Positions 1-7,297 of a DNA stretch of 17,544 nt are shown one piece after another. Within the stretch, counting starts at the first letter, position 1. The number at the start of each line of letters is the position of its first letter. This stretch comes from JBCDBL01 sp039183635. Its GTDB lineage: Bacteria; Pseudomonadota; Alphaproteobacteria; Caulobacterales; Parvularculaceae. Both the position numbers and the translations under genes were made by a program. The stretch spans positions 1-17,544 of the forward strand of contig JBCDBL010000091.1 in NCBI GenBank assembly GCA_039183635.1, read 5' to 3'. A model generated the notes under the pieces. It ran no database searches and was not told the DNA's origin. It saw only the letters and a list, made by a program, of their open reading frames with translations.

Positions 1-843
1 GACGCAGAGCTCGATCACACCTTCCCGAAATATAACCCGAACCCGGAAGATATGGAGATGCTCCACGCCATGCGCGACGCGGTCGCCGCCCATGGCGCGG
101 ACCTCGCCCTCGGCTTTGACGGGGACGGCGACCGCTGCGGCGTCGTCGACGATGAAGGCGAGGAGATTTTCGCCGACAAGGTGGGTGTGATGCTGGCCCG
201 GGACCTCTCCTCCGTTCACGACAAGGCGAAATTCGTGGTGGACGTGAAGTCCACCGGCCTGTTCATGACTGATCCTGTGCTCCTGAAAAATGGAGCGGAG
301 ACGGAATATTGGAAAACCGGTCATTCCTATATCAAGCGCCGCTCCCATGAGCTGGGGGCCCTCGCCGGGTTTGAGAAGTCCGGGCATTATTTCTTTAACG
401 CCCCCCTCGGCCGGGGCTATGACGACGGCCTTGTCTCCGCCGTGGCGATCCTGCAAATGCTCGACCGCAATCCGGGCAAATCCATGTCGGACCTGCGCAA
501 AGCGCTGCCGAAAACCTGGGGCTCCCCCACCATGTCGCCCCACTGCGCCGACGAGACGAAATATGGCGTGGTCGACAAGGTCGTCGACACGGTGAAAGCC
601 AAAGCAGCTGCAGGAGAGCACCTCATCGGCCAGTCGATCCGCGACGTTGTCACCGTGAACGGCGTGCGCGTCACGGTAGAAGACGGCACCTGGGGCCTCA
701 TCCGCGCCTCTTCCAACAAGCCGGAATTGGTCGTGGTGGTGGAAAGCCCCACCTCAGAGGAGAACATGAAAGCGATGTTCGGGGAGCTCGATGCTATCCT
801 TCGTCAGCACCCGGAAGTCGGCGAATATAATCAGAAGATTTAG
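1..843 (+). CDS. phosphomannomutase/phosphoglucomutase, C-terminal part (5' end outside window)
   Basis: This is an alpha-D-phosphohexomutase, which interconverts hexose 6-phosphate and 1-phosphate for sugar-nucleotide, LPS and exopolysaccharide synthesis in the cytosol. The frame is open from base 1 and ends at TAG 841-843, leaving 280 residues of a protein that is normally about 450-500 long. The N-terminal domain with the catalytic phosphoserine therefore lies outside the window. The metal-binding loop DGDGDR is at residues 40-45 of the visible part (118-135). The sugar-specificity loop GFEKSGH is at 123-129, and the C-terminal phosphate-binding region RASSNKPE is near the end, where the common form is RxSNTEP. 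The GFEKSGH and SSNKPE wording suggests a particular bacterial PMM/PGM subfamily. I cannot decide between mannose and glucose specificity. The internal ATG at 52 is not the real start, because conserved sequence (TFPKYNPNPED) continues upstream of it. Confidence 0.93.
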   Translation, partial: DAELDHTFPKYNPNPEDMEMLHAMRDAVAAHGADLALGFDGDGDRCGVVDDEGEEIFADKVGVMLARDLSSVHDKAKFVVDVKSTGLFMTDPVLLKNGAETEYWKTGHSYIKRRSHELGALAGFEKSGHYFFNAPLGRGYDDGLVSAVAILQMLDRNPGKSMSDLRKALPKTWGSPTMSPHCADETKYGVVDKVVDTVKAKAAAGEHLIGQSIRDVVTVNGVRVTVEDGTWGLIRASSNKPELVVVVESPTSEENMKAMFGELDAILRQHPEVGEYNQKI

Positions 844-890
844 AATCAAGTTTCAAATAAGGATCCCATAACGTCGAAACACGCACCGTA

Positions 891-974
891 CGTCATCCCA
901 GCGAAAGCTGGGATGCGAGGGGCGGCATATTCTGAGCAAGCGGCCCCTGGACCCTGACGTTCGTCAGGGTGACG
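891..974. repeat. intergenic double-hairpin palindromic repeat
   Basis: Two perfect hairpins sit between convergent genes. The first has arms CATCCCAGC (894-902) and GCTGGGATG (907-915) closed by a GAAA tetraloop. The second has arms ACCCTGACG (951-959) and CGTCAGGGT (962-970). The outer ends CGTCA (891-895) and TGACG (970-974) are also complementary, so the whole element can fold as one structure. This resembles dispersed intergenic palindromic repeats that I recall from alphaproteobacteria. It may also act as a bidirectional terminator between the mutase and the permease, although no T-run follows either hairpin directly. The rest of 844-1019 shows nothing else. Confidence 0.6.
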
Positions 975-1019
975 ATCGAGTAAACAAGCTAAATCTCTTA
1001 ACTTTATAAATTCACTCCT

Positions 1020-1865
1020 CTAAAACCCAAAAATCTTCCGGAACAGCAACAGCGACGTCAGCGCCAGATAAATGGCGAAAGAGCGTGACAAGAGGCCCAT
1101 GGAGACGCTGTGGGCGATTTTGACGCCCGTGGGCGCCGTTAAAAACGTCATCACCGAAATGATCGCAAAGGCGATGAGATTGACATAGCCGAGGGAGCCC
1201 CATGGCAACCCCTCCGCCCCCCATCCGGCGACAATGAAGCCGAGCGCGCCCGGCACGGCGATGGCGACGCCAAACCCCGCCGCTGTCGCCACGGCCTTGC
1301 GGATGGTGCGGCCCGCCATGGTGAGCACCATCACCCCCATGATACCGCCGCCGATGCCCATCAGCGCCGACACTGCGCCGATGCCGAAGGACAAGGGCGC
1401 ACGCACCACAGGCGGTATGTGCTTTTCCGCAGCGCCCCCGCTCATATCCTGGTTCGGGGAGAGCGCCATTTTTACGGCCACCCCCATAGCGCCCATGGCG
1501 AAAATGAGGGTAAGCGCCTCCCCTGAAATCACGCGGGCGAGCGCAGCCCCGACGACAGCACCCAACGCGATAAGCGGGGCCCACTGACGTAACAGCTGAA
1601 AGTCCACAGCGCCGCGCTCCGCATGGGCGATCACAGACCGGAGCGAGGTGACAAGGATCGTGGCGAGGGACGTGCCGATCGCCACATGCATACGCACCGC
1701 ATCCGGCGCGCCCAAAGCGCCGAACAAGGCAAATAATGTCGGCACAATGACGACGCCGCCGCCGATGCCGAACATGCCGCCGATAATCCCGGCGAACCCG
1801 CCGATGACAATCAACGTCACGCCAAGCACGAGCAGTGATGTATCGCCGATCTCCGCCCCGATCAC
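1020..1865 (-). CDS. TauE/SafE (DUF81) family membrane permease, probable sulfite/anion exporter
   Basis: A 281-residue, almost wholly hydrophobic protein with the internal duplication of the TauE/SafE family. The glycine-rich motif GGMFGIGGG is at residues 29-37 and its second copy LMGIGGG at 168-174, each after the first helices of its half. About eight membrane segments are apparent. Characterised members export sulfite, sulfoacetate or related anions, but many are uncharacterised, so the substrate is open. The start is GTG at 1865-1863, which overlaps the TGA of the upstream dusA gene (GTGA, 4 bp). This implies translational coupling and argues for this start even though no separate ribosome-binding site is needed or obvious. 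There is no sulfur-metabolism gene nearby to support a substrate. Confidence 0.85.
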   Translation of the reverse strand: MIGAEIGDTSLLVLGVTLIVIGGFAGIIGGMFGIGGGVVIVPTLFALFGALGAPDAVRMHVAIGTSLATILVTSLRSVIAHAERGAVDFQLLRQWAPLIALGAVVGAALARVISGEALTLIFAMGAMGVAVKMALSPNQDMSGGAAEKHIPPVVRAPLSFGIGAVSALMGIGGGIMGVMVLTMAGRTIRKAVATAAGFGVAIAVPGALGFIVAGWGAEGLPWGSLGYVNLIAFAIISVMTFLTAPTGVKIAHSVSMGLLSRSFAIYLALTSLLLFRKIFGF

Positions 1866-2911
1866 GCCGCCGCCTCACGGCCGTCGGCGAAAACGGCAAG
1901 GGCCTTGGCGAGAACTCCGGCGTCGGCGCCTGGCTTTGATGCCTCGGTCGATAAAATCCGCCGCCAGGCCCTTGCACCCGGCTCACCGTGGAACAGGCCA
2001 AGCATATGCCGCGTCACGCTATGGGGCCGGCCGCCCGCCGCAACGTGACGCTCAATATACGGAATCATGCGCTCCGCCGCAGTATGACGCGACACGGGCG
2101 CGGCGGCGTCTCCAAACAAACGAACATCAACATCGGCGAGCACGTAGGGCGTTTCATACGCCGCCCGGCCGAGCATAACGCCATCGAACCGTTCCAGCTC
2201 CACCGCACAGCTTTCAAGATCCGCAAGCCCGCCGTTCAACACCACAGTCAACTCCGGGCGCGCCGCCTTTACATCTGCGACGAGATCGTAATCAAGGGGG
2301 GGGATGGTGCGATTGTCCTTTGGGCTCAACCCCTCAAGCCAAGCCTTGCGGGCATGGACAATAAAAACATCGCAGCCTGCCGCGGCGACCGTATCCATAA
2401 AACCCGGAAGCGTTTCAGACGGATCTTGATCATCGACGCCGATGCGGCATTTAACGGTGACCGGAATATCGACAGCGGCGCGCATCTGCGCCACGCACGC
2501 CGCAACACGATCAGGCTCCTTCATCAAACAGGCGCCGAATGCGCCCGACCGCACCCGGTCCGATGGGCAGCCGACATTGAGATTTATTTCAGCATAGCCG
2601 AAATCCTCAAGAATCCGGGCGGCGGCGGCGAGCTTGTCCGGCTGAGATCCGCCAAGCTGGGCCGCAAGGGGCTGTTCGCAGACGTCATGGCCCAGCAGAT
2701 ACGCCCGATCGCCATGCAGCACCGCATCCGCCGTCACCATCTCCGTATAAAGCCGCGCCCTTGCCGACAGCCCGCGATGAAAGTACCGACAATGCCGATC
2801 CGTCCAATCCATCATCGGCGCGACACACATCCTATAGCATTGATTTTTCAAGATATTTTCAACACCCTCAACGAACCAAGCGCGAACGCGTGCGCTTGCG
2901 TATGCACTCAT
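1862..2911 (-). CDS. dusA: tRNA-dihydrouridine synthase A
   Basis: An FMN/NADPH-dependent enzyme that reduces uridines in the D-loop of tRNA. The signature APMMDWTDRHCRYF at residues 31-44 marks the DusA subfamily. The catalytic cysteine is C115 in NVGCPSDRV. Flavin/tRNA-contact residues K154 and R156 (VKCRIG), H186 (VHARKAWLEGLSPKDNR) and the phosphate loop NGG 226-228 with GRAAYETPY from 248 are all present. The length of 349 residues is a little above the roughly 330-345 usual for the family. The first 27 residues are not recognisable, and M28 lies directly before the conserved block, so the N-terminus is uncertain. The ATG at 2911 is kept because DusA proteins carry variable N-terminal extensions. 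It is cotranscribed with the TauE-like gene through a GTGA overlap. Confidence 0.95.
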   Translation of the reverse strand: MSAYASARVRAWFVEGVENILKNQCYRMCVAPMMDWTDRHCRYFHRGLSARARLYTEMVTADAVLHGDRAYLLGHDVCEQPLAAQLGGSQPDKLAAAARILEDFGYAEINLNVGCPSDRVRSGAFGACLMKEPDRVAACVAQMRAAVDIPVTVKCRIGVDDQDPSETLPGFMDTVAAAGCDVFIVHARKAWLEGLSPKDNRTIPPLDYDLVADVKAARPELTVVLNGGLADLESCAVELERFDGVMLGRAAYETPYVLADVDVRLFGDAAAPVSRHTAAERMIPYIERHVAAGGRPHSVTRHMLGLFHGEPGARAWRRILSTEASKPGADAGVLAKALAVFADGREAAA

Positions 2912-3249
2912 TTACACAATTTGTTCCACGCTTTCCCGCTGCCACCGCACACATAGAGCACACGACATGACATCTTTCAAAAAACTTAAATCCGGCAACC
3001 GGCGGGGTCAGGTCAAAAGACAAACACCGTCCACCCTGAAGATCAGGATGGACGGTGAGACAATCATAAATACAAAAATGCTGAACCCAGAATCGTTTGC
3101 GACCGCCCGGCAGGCCAAGCCTGCAATCACTATTTGCTAAAGCCGTGCAATGAGGGGCCGCTTCATCGGACACTCAATATGCGGCGACCTATCGCAGAAG
3201 TTATGCTGAAAGCGGCCCGTCAAAGGCGAGATCAAACACGCCTGTAAAA
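2912..3249. other. intergenic stretch between the aminotransferase and dusA
   Basis: No convincing gene is present. Read on the minus strand, the 3' flank of the aminotransferase holds a long-range stem (GGGCCGCTT 3155-3163 with AAGCGGCCC 3210-3218, nine perfect pairs enclosing 46 nt), a small GCAGGC/GCCTGC hairpin near 3110-3124, and the terminator-like hairpin listed separately. The roughly 100 bases nearest dusA are AT-richer and presumably hold its promoter, but I see no good -35/-10 pair. Confidence 0.5.
3010..3057 (-). terminator. probable rho-independent terminator of the gabD-aminotransferase operon
   Basis: The arms CACCGTCCA (3025-3033) and TGGACGGTG (3049-3057) form nine pairs. 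After a single C/A mismatch, CCTGA/TCAGG adds five more pairs around an AGA loop. On the minus strand the hairpin is followed by the T-rich TTTGTCTTTTGACC (3011-3024). It lies about 190 bases after the aminotransferase stop and ahead of dusA, so it should separate the two transcription units. Confidence 0.6.
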
Positions 3250-4635
3250 TCACAATGTCGCAGAAATTTTCGCGACCCCTTTTGCGACTTTTTCAATAAT
3301 CTCATCCACATCATCGCGCGTGGCGATAAGCGGCGGGGCGAAACCGAGGATGTCGCCGTGGGGCATGGCGCGACAGATAACGCCTTCGGCGAGACAGGCG
3401 GCGGAGAGTTGAGCACCGACTTTCAAATTGGCATCAAAGCGCGTCTTTTTCTCCGGGTCCGCCACAAACTCAATAGCGGCGAGGAGGTTTACGCCTCGCA
3501 CCTCGCCTACAAACGGCGCGCCGTTAAAGGTTTCGCGCATACGCTCCTGAAAATAGCCCCCTACCTCATTAACGTTGTCCATGAGGTTTTCATCTTCGAT
3601 GACTTTAAGGTTCGCGAGCCCCGCCGCAGCACACGCAGTATGGGACGAATACGTATAACCATGGGAGAAGAGGCCGAATTCATCCTCGCCCTTCTGCAAT
3701 ACATCCCACACGCGCTCACCGACGATTGAGGCGGACAAGGGCAAGTACGCGCTCGTAAGTCCCTTGGCGCAAGTCATAAGATCCGGCTTCATACCGTAAT
3801 AGTCGCTGCCGAAGGGCGTGCCCAAACGACCGAACCCCGTGACGACTTCATCGGCAATAAGAAGCAGGTCGTATTTTTCGAGCACAGGATGAATCGCCTC
3901 CCAGTAGCCCTCAGGCGCAGGAATAAGGCCGCCCGTGCCCAACATCGGCTCGGCGATGAAGGCCGCAACGGTGTCCGGCCCTTCAGCGAGAATCAGTTCC
4001 TCAAGATCCAACGCGCACTTGGCGGAAAACTCCCGCTCCGTCATGCCGGGCTCGGCTTCCCAATAATGGTGCGGGTTCGTTGTATGCAAAATGGGACCCG
4101 TCGGAATATCGAAAGCCGTGTGATAAAACGGCAAACCTGTGAGGCCGCCCGACATCACAGAGCAACCGTGATAGCCGCGCTTGCGCGCAATAATTTTCTT
4201 TTTCTCCGGCCGCCCCAAAACATTATTGTAGTACCAAACAATTTTTATCTGGGTTTCATTCGCATCAGACCCTGACAGACCAAAGAACACCCGGCGCATA
4301 TGATCCGGCGCCCATTCGAGAATTTTCTTAGACAAGAGGATGCCCGGTTCATGGCTTTGCATTGCATAGGAATGAACGTAAGCAAGCTTCTTCATCTGTT
4401 CGTACACAGCCTCAGCCACTTCCGTACGACCATAACCGATGTTTACACAATAAAGGCCCGCAAAAGCGTCGATCACTTCTTCGCCTTGTGTCGTCACCGT
4501 CCGAATTCCCTTACCCGCCTCAATAATGCGCGGATCTGGCGTATCGCCTTCTGCAAAACTTTTCAGAGGCGTAAACGGATGAATGACAGATTCACGATCA
4601 ATCTGTTCCAGAGTTTGGTTATGTAACATGTCCAT
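3250..4635 (-). CDS. class III (omega) aminotransferase, probably GABA/putrescine/beta-alanine--pyruvate type
   Basis: A 461-residue PLP-dependent fold-type I aminotransferase of the class III family. The N-terminal HPFTPL and DAFAGLYCVNIGYGR are typical of the omega-amino acid/amine:pyruvate group. The phosphate-binding SGSDANE is at residues 121-127, the cofactor-ring contact ADEV at 261-264, and the Schiff-base lysine is K291 in TCAKGLTSAYLPLSA. The C-terminal RAMPHGDILGFAPPL is the region whose arginine handles the alpha-carboxylate in this group. The start ATG 4635 has AAGGAA about 10 bases upstream. The preceding gene, a gabD-like dehydrogenase, ends only 35 bases away on the same strand. 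Together they would convert an omega-amino acid or diamine to a semialdehyde and oxidise it to the acid. The exact amine (GABA, putrescine, beta-alanine, others) cannot be read from sequence alone. Confidence 0.9.
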   Translation of the reverse strand: MDMLHNQTLEQIDRESVIHPFTPLKSFAEGDTPDPRIIEAGKGIRTVTTQGEEVIDAFAGLYCVNIGYGRTEVAEAVYEQMKKLAYVHSYAMQSHEPGILLSKKILEWAPDHMRRVFFGLSGSDANETQIKIVWYYNNVLGRPEKKKIIARKRGYHGCSVMSGGLTGLPFYHTAFDIPTGPILHTTNPHHYWEAEPGMTEREFSAKCALDLEELILAEGPDTVAAFIAEPMLGTGGLIPAPEGYWEAIHPVLEKYDLLLIADEVVTGFGRLGTPFGSDYYGMKPDLMTCAKGLTSAYLPLSASIVGERVWDVLQKGEDEFGLFSHGYTYSSHTACAAAGLANLKVIEDENLMDNVNEVGGYFQERMRETFNGAPFVGEVRGVNLLAAIEFVADPEKKTRFDANLKVGAQLSAACLAEGVICRAMPHGDILGFAPPLIATRDDVDEIIEKVAKGVAKISATL

Positions 4636-4670
4636 TTAACGTATTCCTTATACTGCAACGATGATTGATT

Positions 4671-6146
4671 CTAAGTCACGTCCAGGCAGAGATATTTCGT
4701 CTCCATATAGTCGTCCAGGCTATAGGCGCCGCCTTCGCGACCAAGGCCGGACTGCTTACATCCACCGAAAGGAATGGGCGGACCGGTGAAGGATGGCGTA
4801 TTAACGCCCACCATGCCATATTCCAATGCCTCGCCAACACGCCATATGCGCTTCATATCATTTGTATAAAGATAAGAGGCAAGGCCATATTGCGTATCGT
4901 TTGCAGCTGCGAGAACCTCTTCTTCCGTATCAAAGACGAAAATAGCCGCCACCGGTCCGAACGTCTCTTCCCGAAAGATCGCCATATCCTTTGTCGCACC
5001 AGATAACGCCGTTGGCGCGAAGAAGTTGTCGCCCAAGTCCGGCAATCGCTCTCCTCCGACGAGCACTTGCCCCCCCTTTGCAAGGGCGTCCGCAACATGA
5101 GCTTCACATTTAGCGACCGCACTCGCATTCATGAGGGGCCCCTGGTTCACCCCGTCTTTCCAGCCAGGCCCGACTTTTAAAGATGACATTTGCGCCATGA
5201 ACTTCTCACAGAATGCCTCATAAATAGACCGCTGCACAAAAATCCGGTTTGCAGCCAGACAGTCCTGACCCGTTGTCGTAAACTTGGCGACAATGGCGTC
5301 TGCGACAGCCTTATCGAGATCGCAATCCTCAAAAACAATAAAGGGCGCATGCCCCCCAAGCTCCATGGATAGTTTTTTTACAGTTTCGGCGCTTTTGCGA
5401 ATAAGTATCTTACCCACTTCCGTAGAGCCTGTAAAAGAAACAGCTTTAACATCCTGGCTCTCCATCAACACGTCCACAATCTCGCGACCATCGCCCACGA
5501 CAACGCTGAACACCCCTGGCGGAACGCCCGCCTCTTCGGCCAACACCGCCAAGGCTAGAGCCGACAAGGGCGTTTCGGAGGCGGGACGCACGATCATAGG
5601 GCACCCCGCCGCAAGCGCCGCTCCCGCTTTTCGGGTAATCATCGCAGATGGAAAATTCCACGGCGTGACCGCCGCGGTTACGCCGACAGGCTCTCGAACG
5701 ACAAACATTCGCCGATCCGGCTTATGGGGCGCCAAGATCTCACCTTCAATCCGTTCCGCCTCAGACGAAAACCAAGATAAGAAGTCAGCGGCATAATCAA
5801 TCTCTCCCCGCGCTTCTTCCAATGGCTTTCCCTGTTCCGCAGTCATAAGAATGGATAAATCTTCTTTATGCTTCATCATCAGCTCGGCCCACTGACGAAG
5901 AATGGCGCCCCTCTCCTTCGCCAAAAGGCGCCGCCATGCGGGAAACGCAGTTTTAGCGGCCTCGATCGCATCATATGTCTGGGCGGCGCTCACGGCTGTG
6001 ATTTCCGCAATGATGCTACCGCAGGCAGGGTTAGAAACACGAATTACGTTTGTCTTATCGCCAGGCATCCGCCGCCCGTTGATGTACTGCTCCGTACACA
6101 ATAGCGCAGGGTGCTTCAATAGATTAACATCAAACCATAAGGACAT
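4671..6146 (-). CDS. gabD: NAD(P)-dependent succinate-semialdehyde dehydrogenase family protein (GabD-like)
   Basis: A 491-residue aldehyde dehydrogenase, full length for GabD. The oxyanion residue is N164 (TPWNFP), the NAD-fold motif is SFTGSTEVGK from 237, the general base is E262 in MELGGHAPF, and the catalytic cysteine is C296 in GQDCLAANR. The C-terminal GVNTPSFTGPPIPFGGCKQSGLGREGG is the usual SSADH ending. Position 187 is Arg (IVRPASETP), where most family members have Lys contacting the cofactor ribose. This is a conservative change that I believe occurs elsewhere in the family. It would oxidise succinate semialdehyde, or a similar aldehyde made by the adjacent aminotransferase, to the acid. 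It is the first gene of a two-gene operon divergent from an Lrp-type regulator. The ATG 6146 start lacks a strong Shine-Dalgarno. Confidence 0.92.
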   Translation of the reverse strand: MSLWFDVNLLKHPALLCTEQYINGRRMPGDKTNVIRVSNPACGSIIAEITAVSAAQTYDAIEAAKTAFPAWRRLLAKERGAILRQWAELMMKHKEDLSILMTAEQGKPLEEARGEIDYAADFLSWFSSEAERIEGEILAPHKPDRRMFVVREPVGVTAAVTPWNFPSAMITRKAGAALAAGCPMIVRPASETPLSALALAVLAEEAGVPPGVFSVVVGDGREIVDVLMESQDVKAVSFTGSTEVGKILIRKSAETVKKLSMELGGHAPFIVFEDCDLDKAVADAIVAKFTTTGQDCLAANRIFVQRSIYEAFCEKFMAQMSSLKVGPGWKDGVNQGPLMNASAVAKCEAHVADALAKGGQVLVGGERLPDLGDNFFAPTALSGATKDMAIFREETFGPVAAIFVFDTEEEVLAAANDTQYGLASYLYTNDMKRIWRVGEALEYGMVGVNTPSFTGPPIPFGGCKQSGLGREGGAYSLDDYMETKYLCLDVT

Positions 6147-6274
6147 GGGCGTTCATTTCAGCACGAGTATTTAGACATTGTTTTCACCCAGGTTTATGGC
6201 ATACTTTGGTTCCGTAATTTGTCGATATCAGGCAAAATAAAACTAATTTTGTCGAATTTTTGAAAAAAACGACA
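6147..6274. promoter_or_regulatory. divergent gabD / Lrp-regulator control region with operator-like dyads
   Basis: An AT-rich divergent promoter region. A 27-bp dyad spans 6249-6275: TTGTCG and CGACAA as outer arms, with a further TTTTT/AAAAA pairing inside around a central G (11 of 13 positions complementary). A second TTGTCG lies at 6219, exactly 30 bp (about three helical turns) upstream, next to GATATC and CAAA. Phased AT-rich dyads are what Lrp/AsnC octamers typically bind, and the site runs up to the likely ATG of the regulator, which fits autorepression. On the gabD strand, TCGACA and TATGCC 16 bp apart could serve as a promoter. That pairing is weak. Confidence 0.55.
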
Positions 6275-6751
6275 ATGTTTAAATTCGATCACGCCGATAA
6301 AAAACTCTTACAAGCACTGCAGGCCAACTGTCGTTTGACCTCAGATCAGTTGAGCGAAGCGTGCGGCCTGTCTCCGACCGCGGCATTAAAGCGGGTAAAA
6401 CAATTACGCTCTGAAGGCGTTATTACAAAAGAGGTCGCCGTTATCGCGCCGAAAAAAGTAGGCCTCAACGTTTTGGCGATCGTCATGGTGACCTTGGAAC
6501 GTGAAAGCAAGCATACGATCGACAGCTTTAAGAAGGATATTCGTAAGGCGGAACAAATCGTTAACGGATACTACGTCACCGGAGACGCCGATTTCGTGCT
6601 TACGATTGCAGTGTCATCTATGGACGACTATGAAGAGTTTACCCGCGATTTTTTCTATGATCGTCACAAAATAAAAAGCTTTAAAACTCTTGTCGTACTA
6701 GATCCTGTGAAAACACACGCCCAGTTGCCAATCAATTTTATGGCGGAATAA
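6275..6751 (+). CDS. Lrp/AsnC family transcriptional regulator
   Basis: A 158-residue protein of the usual feast/famine regulator size. The N-terminal winged helix-turn-helix is at about residues 5-55 (LTSDQLSEACGLSPTAALKR as the recognition unit). It is followed by the alpha/beta RAM ligand domain, with the family-typical GYYVTGDADFVLTI at 98-111 and a C-terminal VVLDPVKTHAQLPI. It is divergent from the gabD-aminotransferase operon and most probably controls it, with an amino acid or amine as ligand. The frame could also begin at TTG 6260, but the regulator's conserved FDHADKKLL starts right after ATG 6275. An operator-like dyad also occupies 6249-6275, so the ATG is preferred. Neither start has a good Shine-Dalgarno. 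The gene is visibly more AT-rich than its neighbours. A 7-bp GCGGAAT/ATTCCGC hairpin straddles the stop codon (6743-6759). Confidence 0.92.
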   Translation: MFKFDHADKKLLQALQANCRLTSDQLSEACGLSPTAALKRVKQLRSEGVITKEVAVIAPKKVGLNVLAIVMVTLERESKHTIDSFKKDIRKAEQIVNGYYVTGDADFVLTIAVSSMDDYEEFTRDFFYDRHKIKSFKTLVVLDPVKTHAQLPINFMAE

Positions 6752-6982
6752 AATTCCGCGAGCGCAACGGTTATAGAACAGGAAAAGGTTTCCTATGCTT
6801 AAAAATTAAGAAAATCAAACAATACAAAAGAGGAGCCCTTCGCTGCGTTCCAACGCACACAAAATATCGCAGCCTTCCACCCGCACTGATAATACACTTA
6901 TATATTCTGTATACAATACTCCAGAAAAACGCCTGTCTTGACGTTGAACAGCCCTTGATGGAGCGGACGCTCAATAAGACCC
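6752..6982. other. AT-rich intergenic stretch without a recognisable gene
   Basis: This is the flank between the Lrp-type regulator and the ferredoxin reductase relic. It contains short self-complementary bits (for example AGGAAA/TTTCCT near 6780-6795) but no coding sequence, promoter pair or terminator I can support. It may be the eroded 5' part of the relic that follows. Confidence 0.4.
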
Positions 6983-7297
6983 ATGGGCCTGGACGTCATT
7001 GTCGTTGAAGCCAAAGACCGCATTTTAAAACGCAACGTCTCAGCGGACTTAGCCGAAGGTATCGCCGCGCTTCATACAGGATGCAACGTCGACATACGCG
7101 GTCACGTAAAAGGCGAAATATATCGAAGAACTGGATTATAAAGAGCGCGTTGCGCTTGACGGCGCAGCAACCATTAATAATGGCCAGGATATGAGCGCCC
7201 CGCGCCGCATGCTTGACGGGGGGCTAGCCCTTCGCCCGATGATACTGCGCGAGAGGGCTTCACCGTACACGACCTGTTAAAGCGCTGTAAAACTTAA
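6983..7297 (+). pseudogene. relic of a rubredoxin/ferredoxin reductase (NADH-dependent, FAD) with internal deletion and frameshifts
   Basis: Three short segments read like parts of one putidaredoxin/rubredoxin-type reductase. Segment 1 (from 6983) gives GLDVIVVEAKDRILKRNVSA and a following ALHTGCNVDIR, matching the middle NADH-binding region of the family, where the typical wording is GLKVTVVEA...RV....ALH..GVDIR. It meets a stop at 7139-7141. Segment 2 (7110-7237, another frame) contains TINNGQDMSAPRRMLDGG. Segment 3 (7238-7297, back in the first frame) gives EGFTVHDLLKRCKT. Together segments 2 and 3 match the family's C-terminal end (V-N-x-P-x-D-x-M-x-x-R-R-L-I, then a short DLK-LLK tail). 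Intact members have about 400 residues, so the first third and roughly 150-200 central residues are missing. Such reductases feed electrons to ferredoxins serving P450s or ring hydroxylases, which fits the aromatic-acid transporter next door. The relic's stop overlaps the transporter's stop tail to tail. Confidence 0.6.

Noticed and set aside
1012..2001. 329-codon minus-strand open frame over the TauE-like gene
   Set aside because: It is a long out-of-frame opening caused by high GC. The Arg/His-rich translation has no family features, and the TauE and DusA frames explain the DNA.
5553..5563. R187 in the GabD-like protein as a sign of an inactive dehydrogenase
   Set aside because: All catalytic residues (N164, E262, C296) are intact, and Lys to Arg at this cofactor contact is conservative. 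I believe it occurs in other members.
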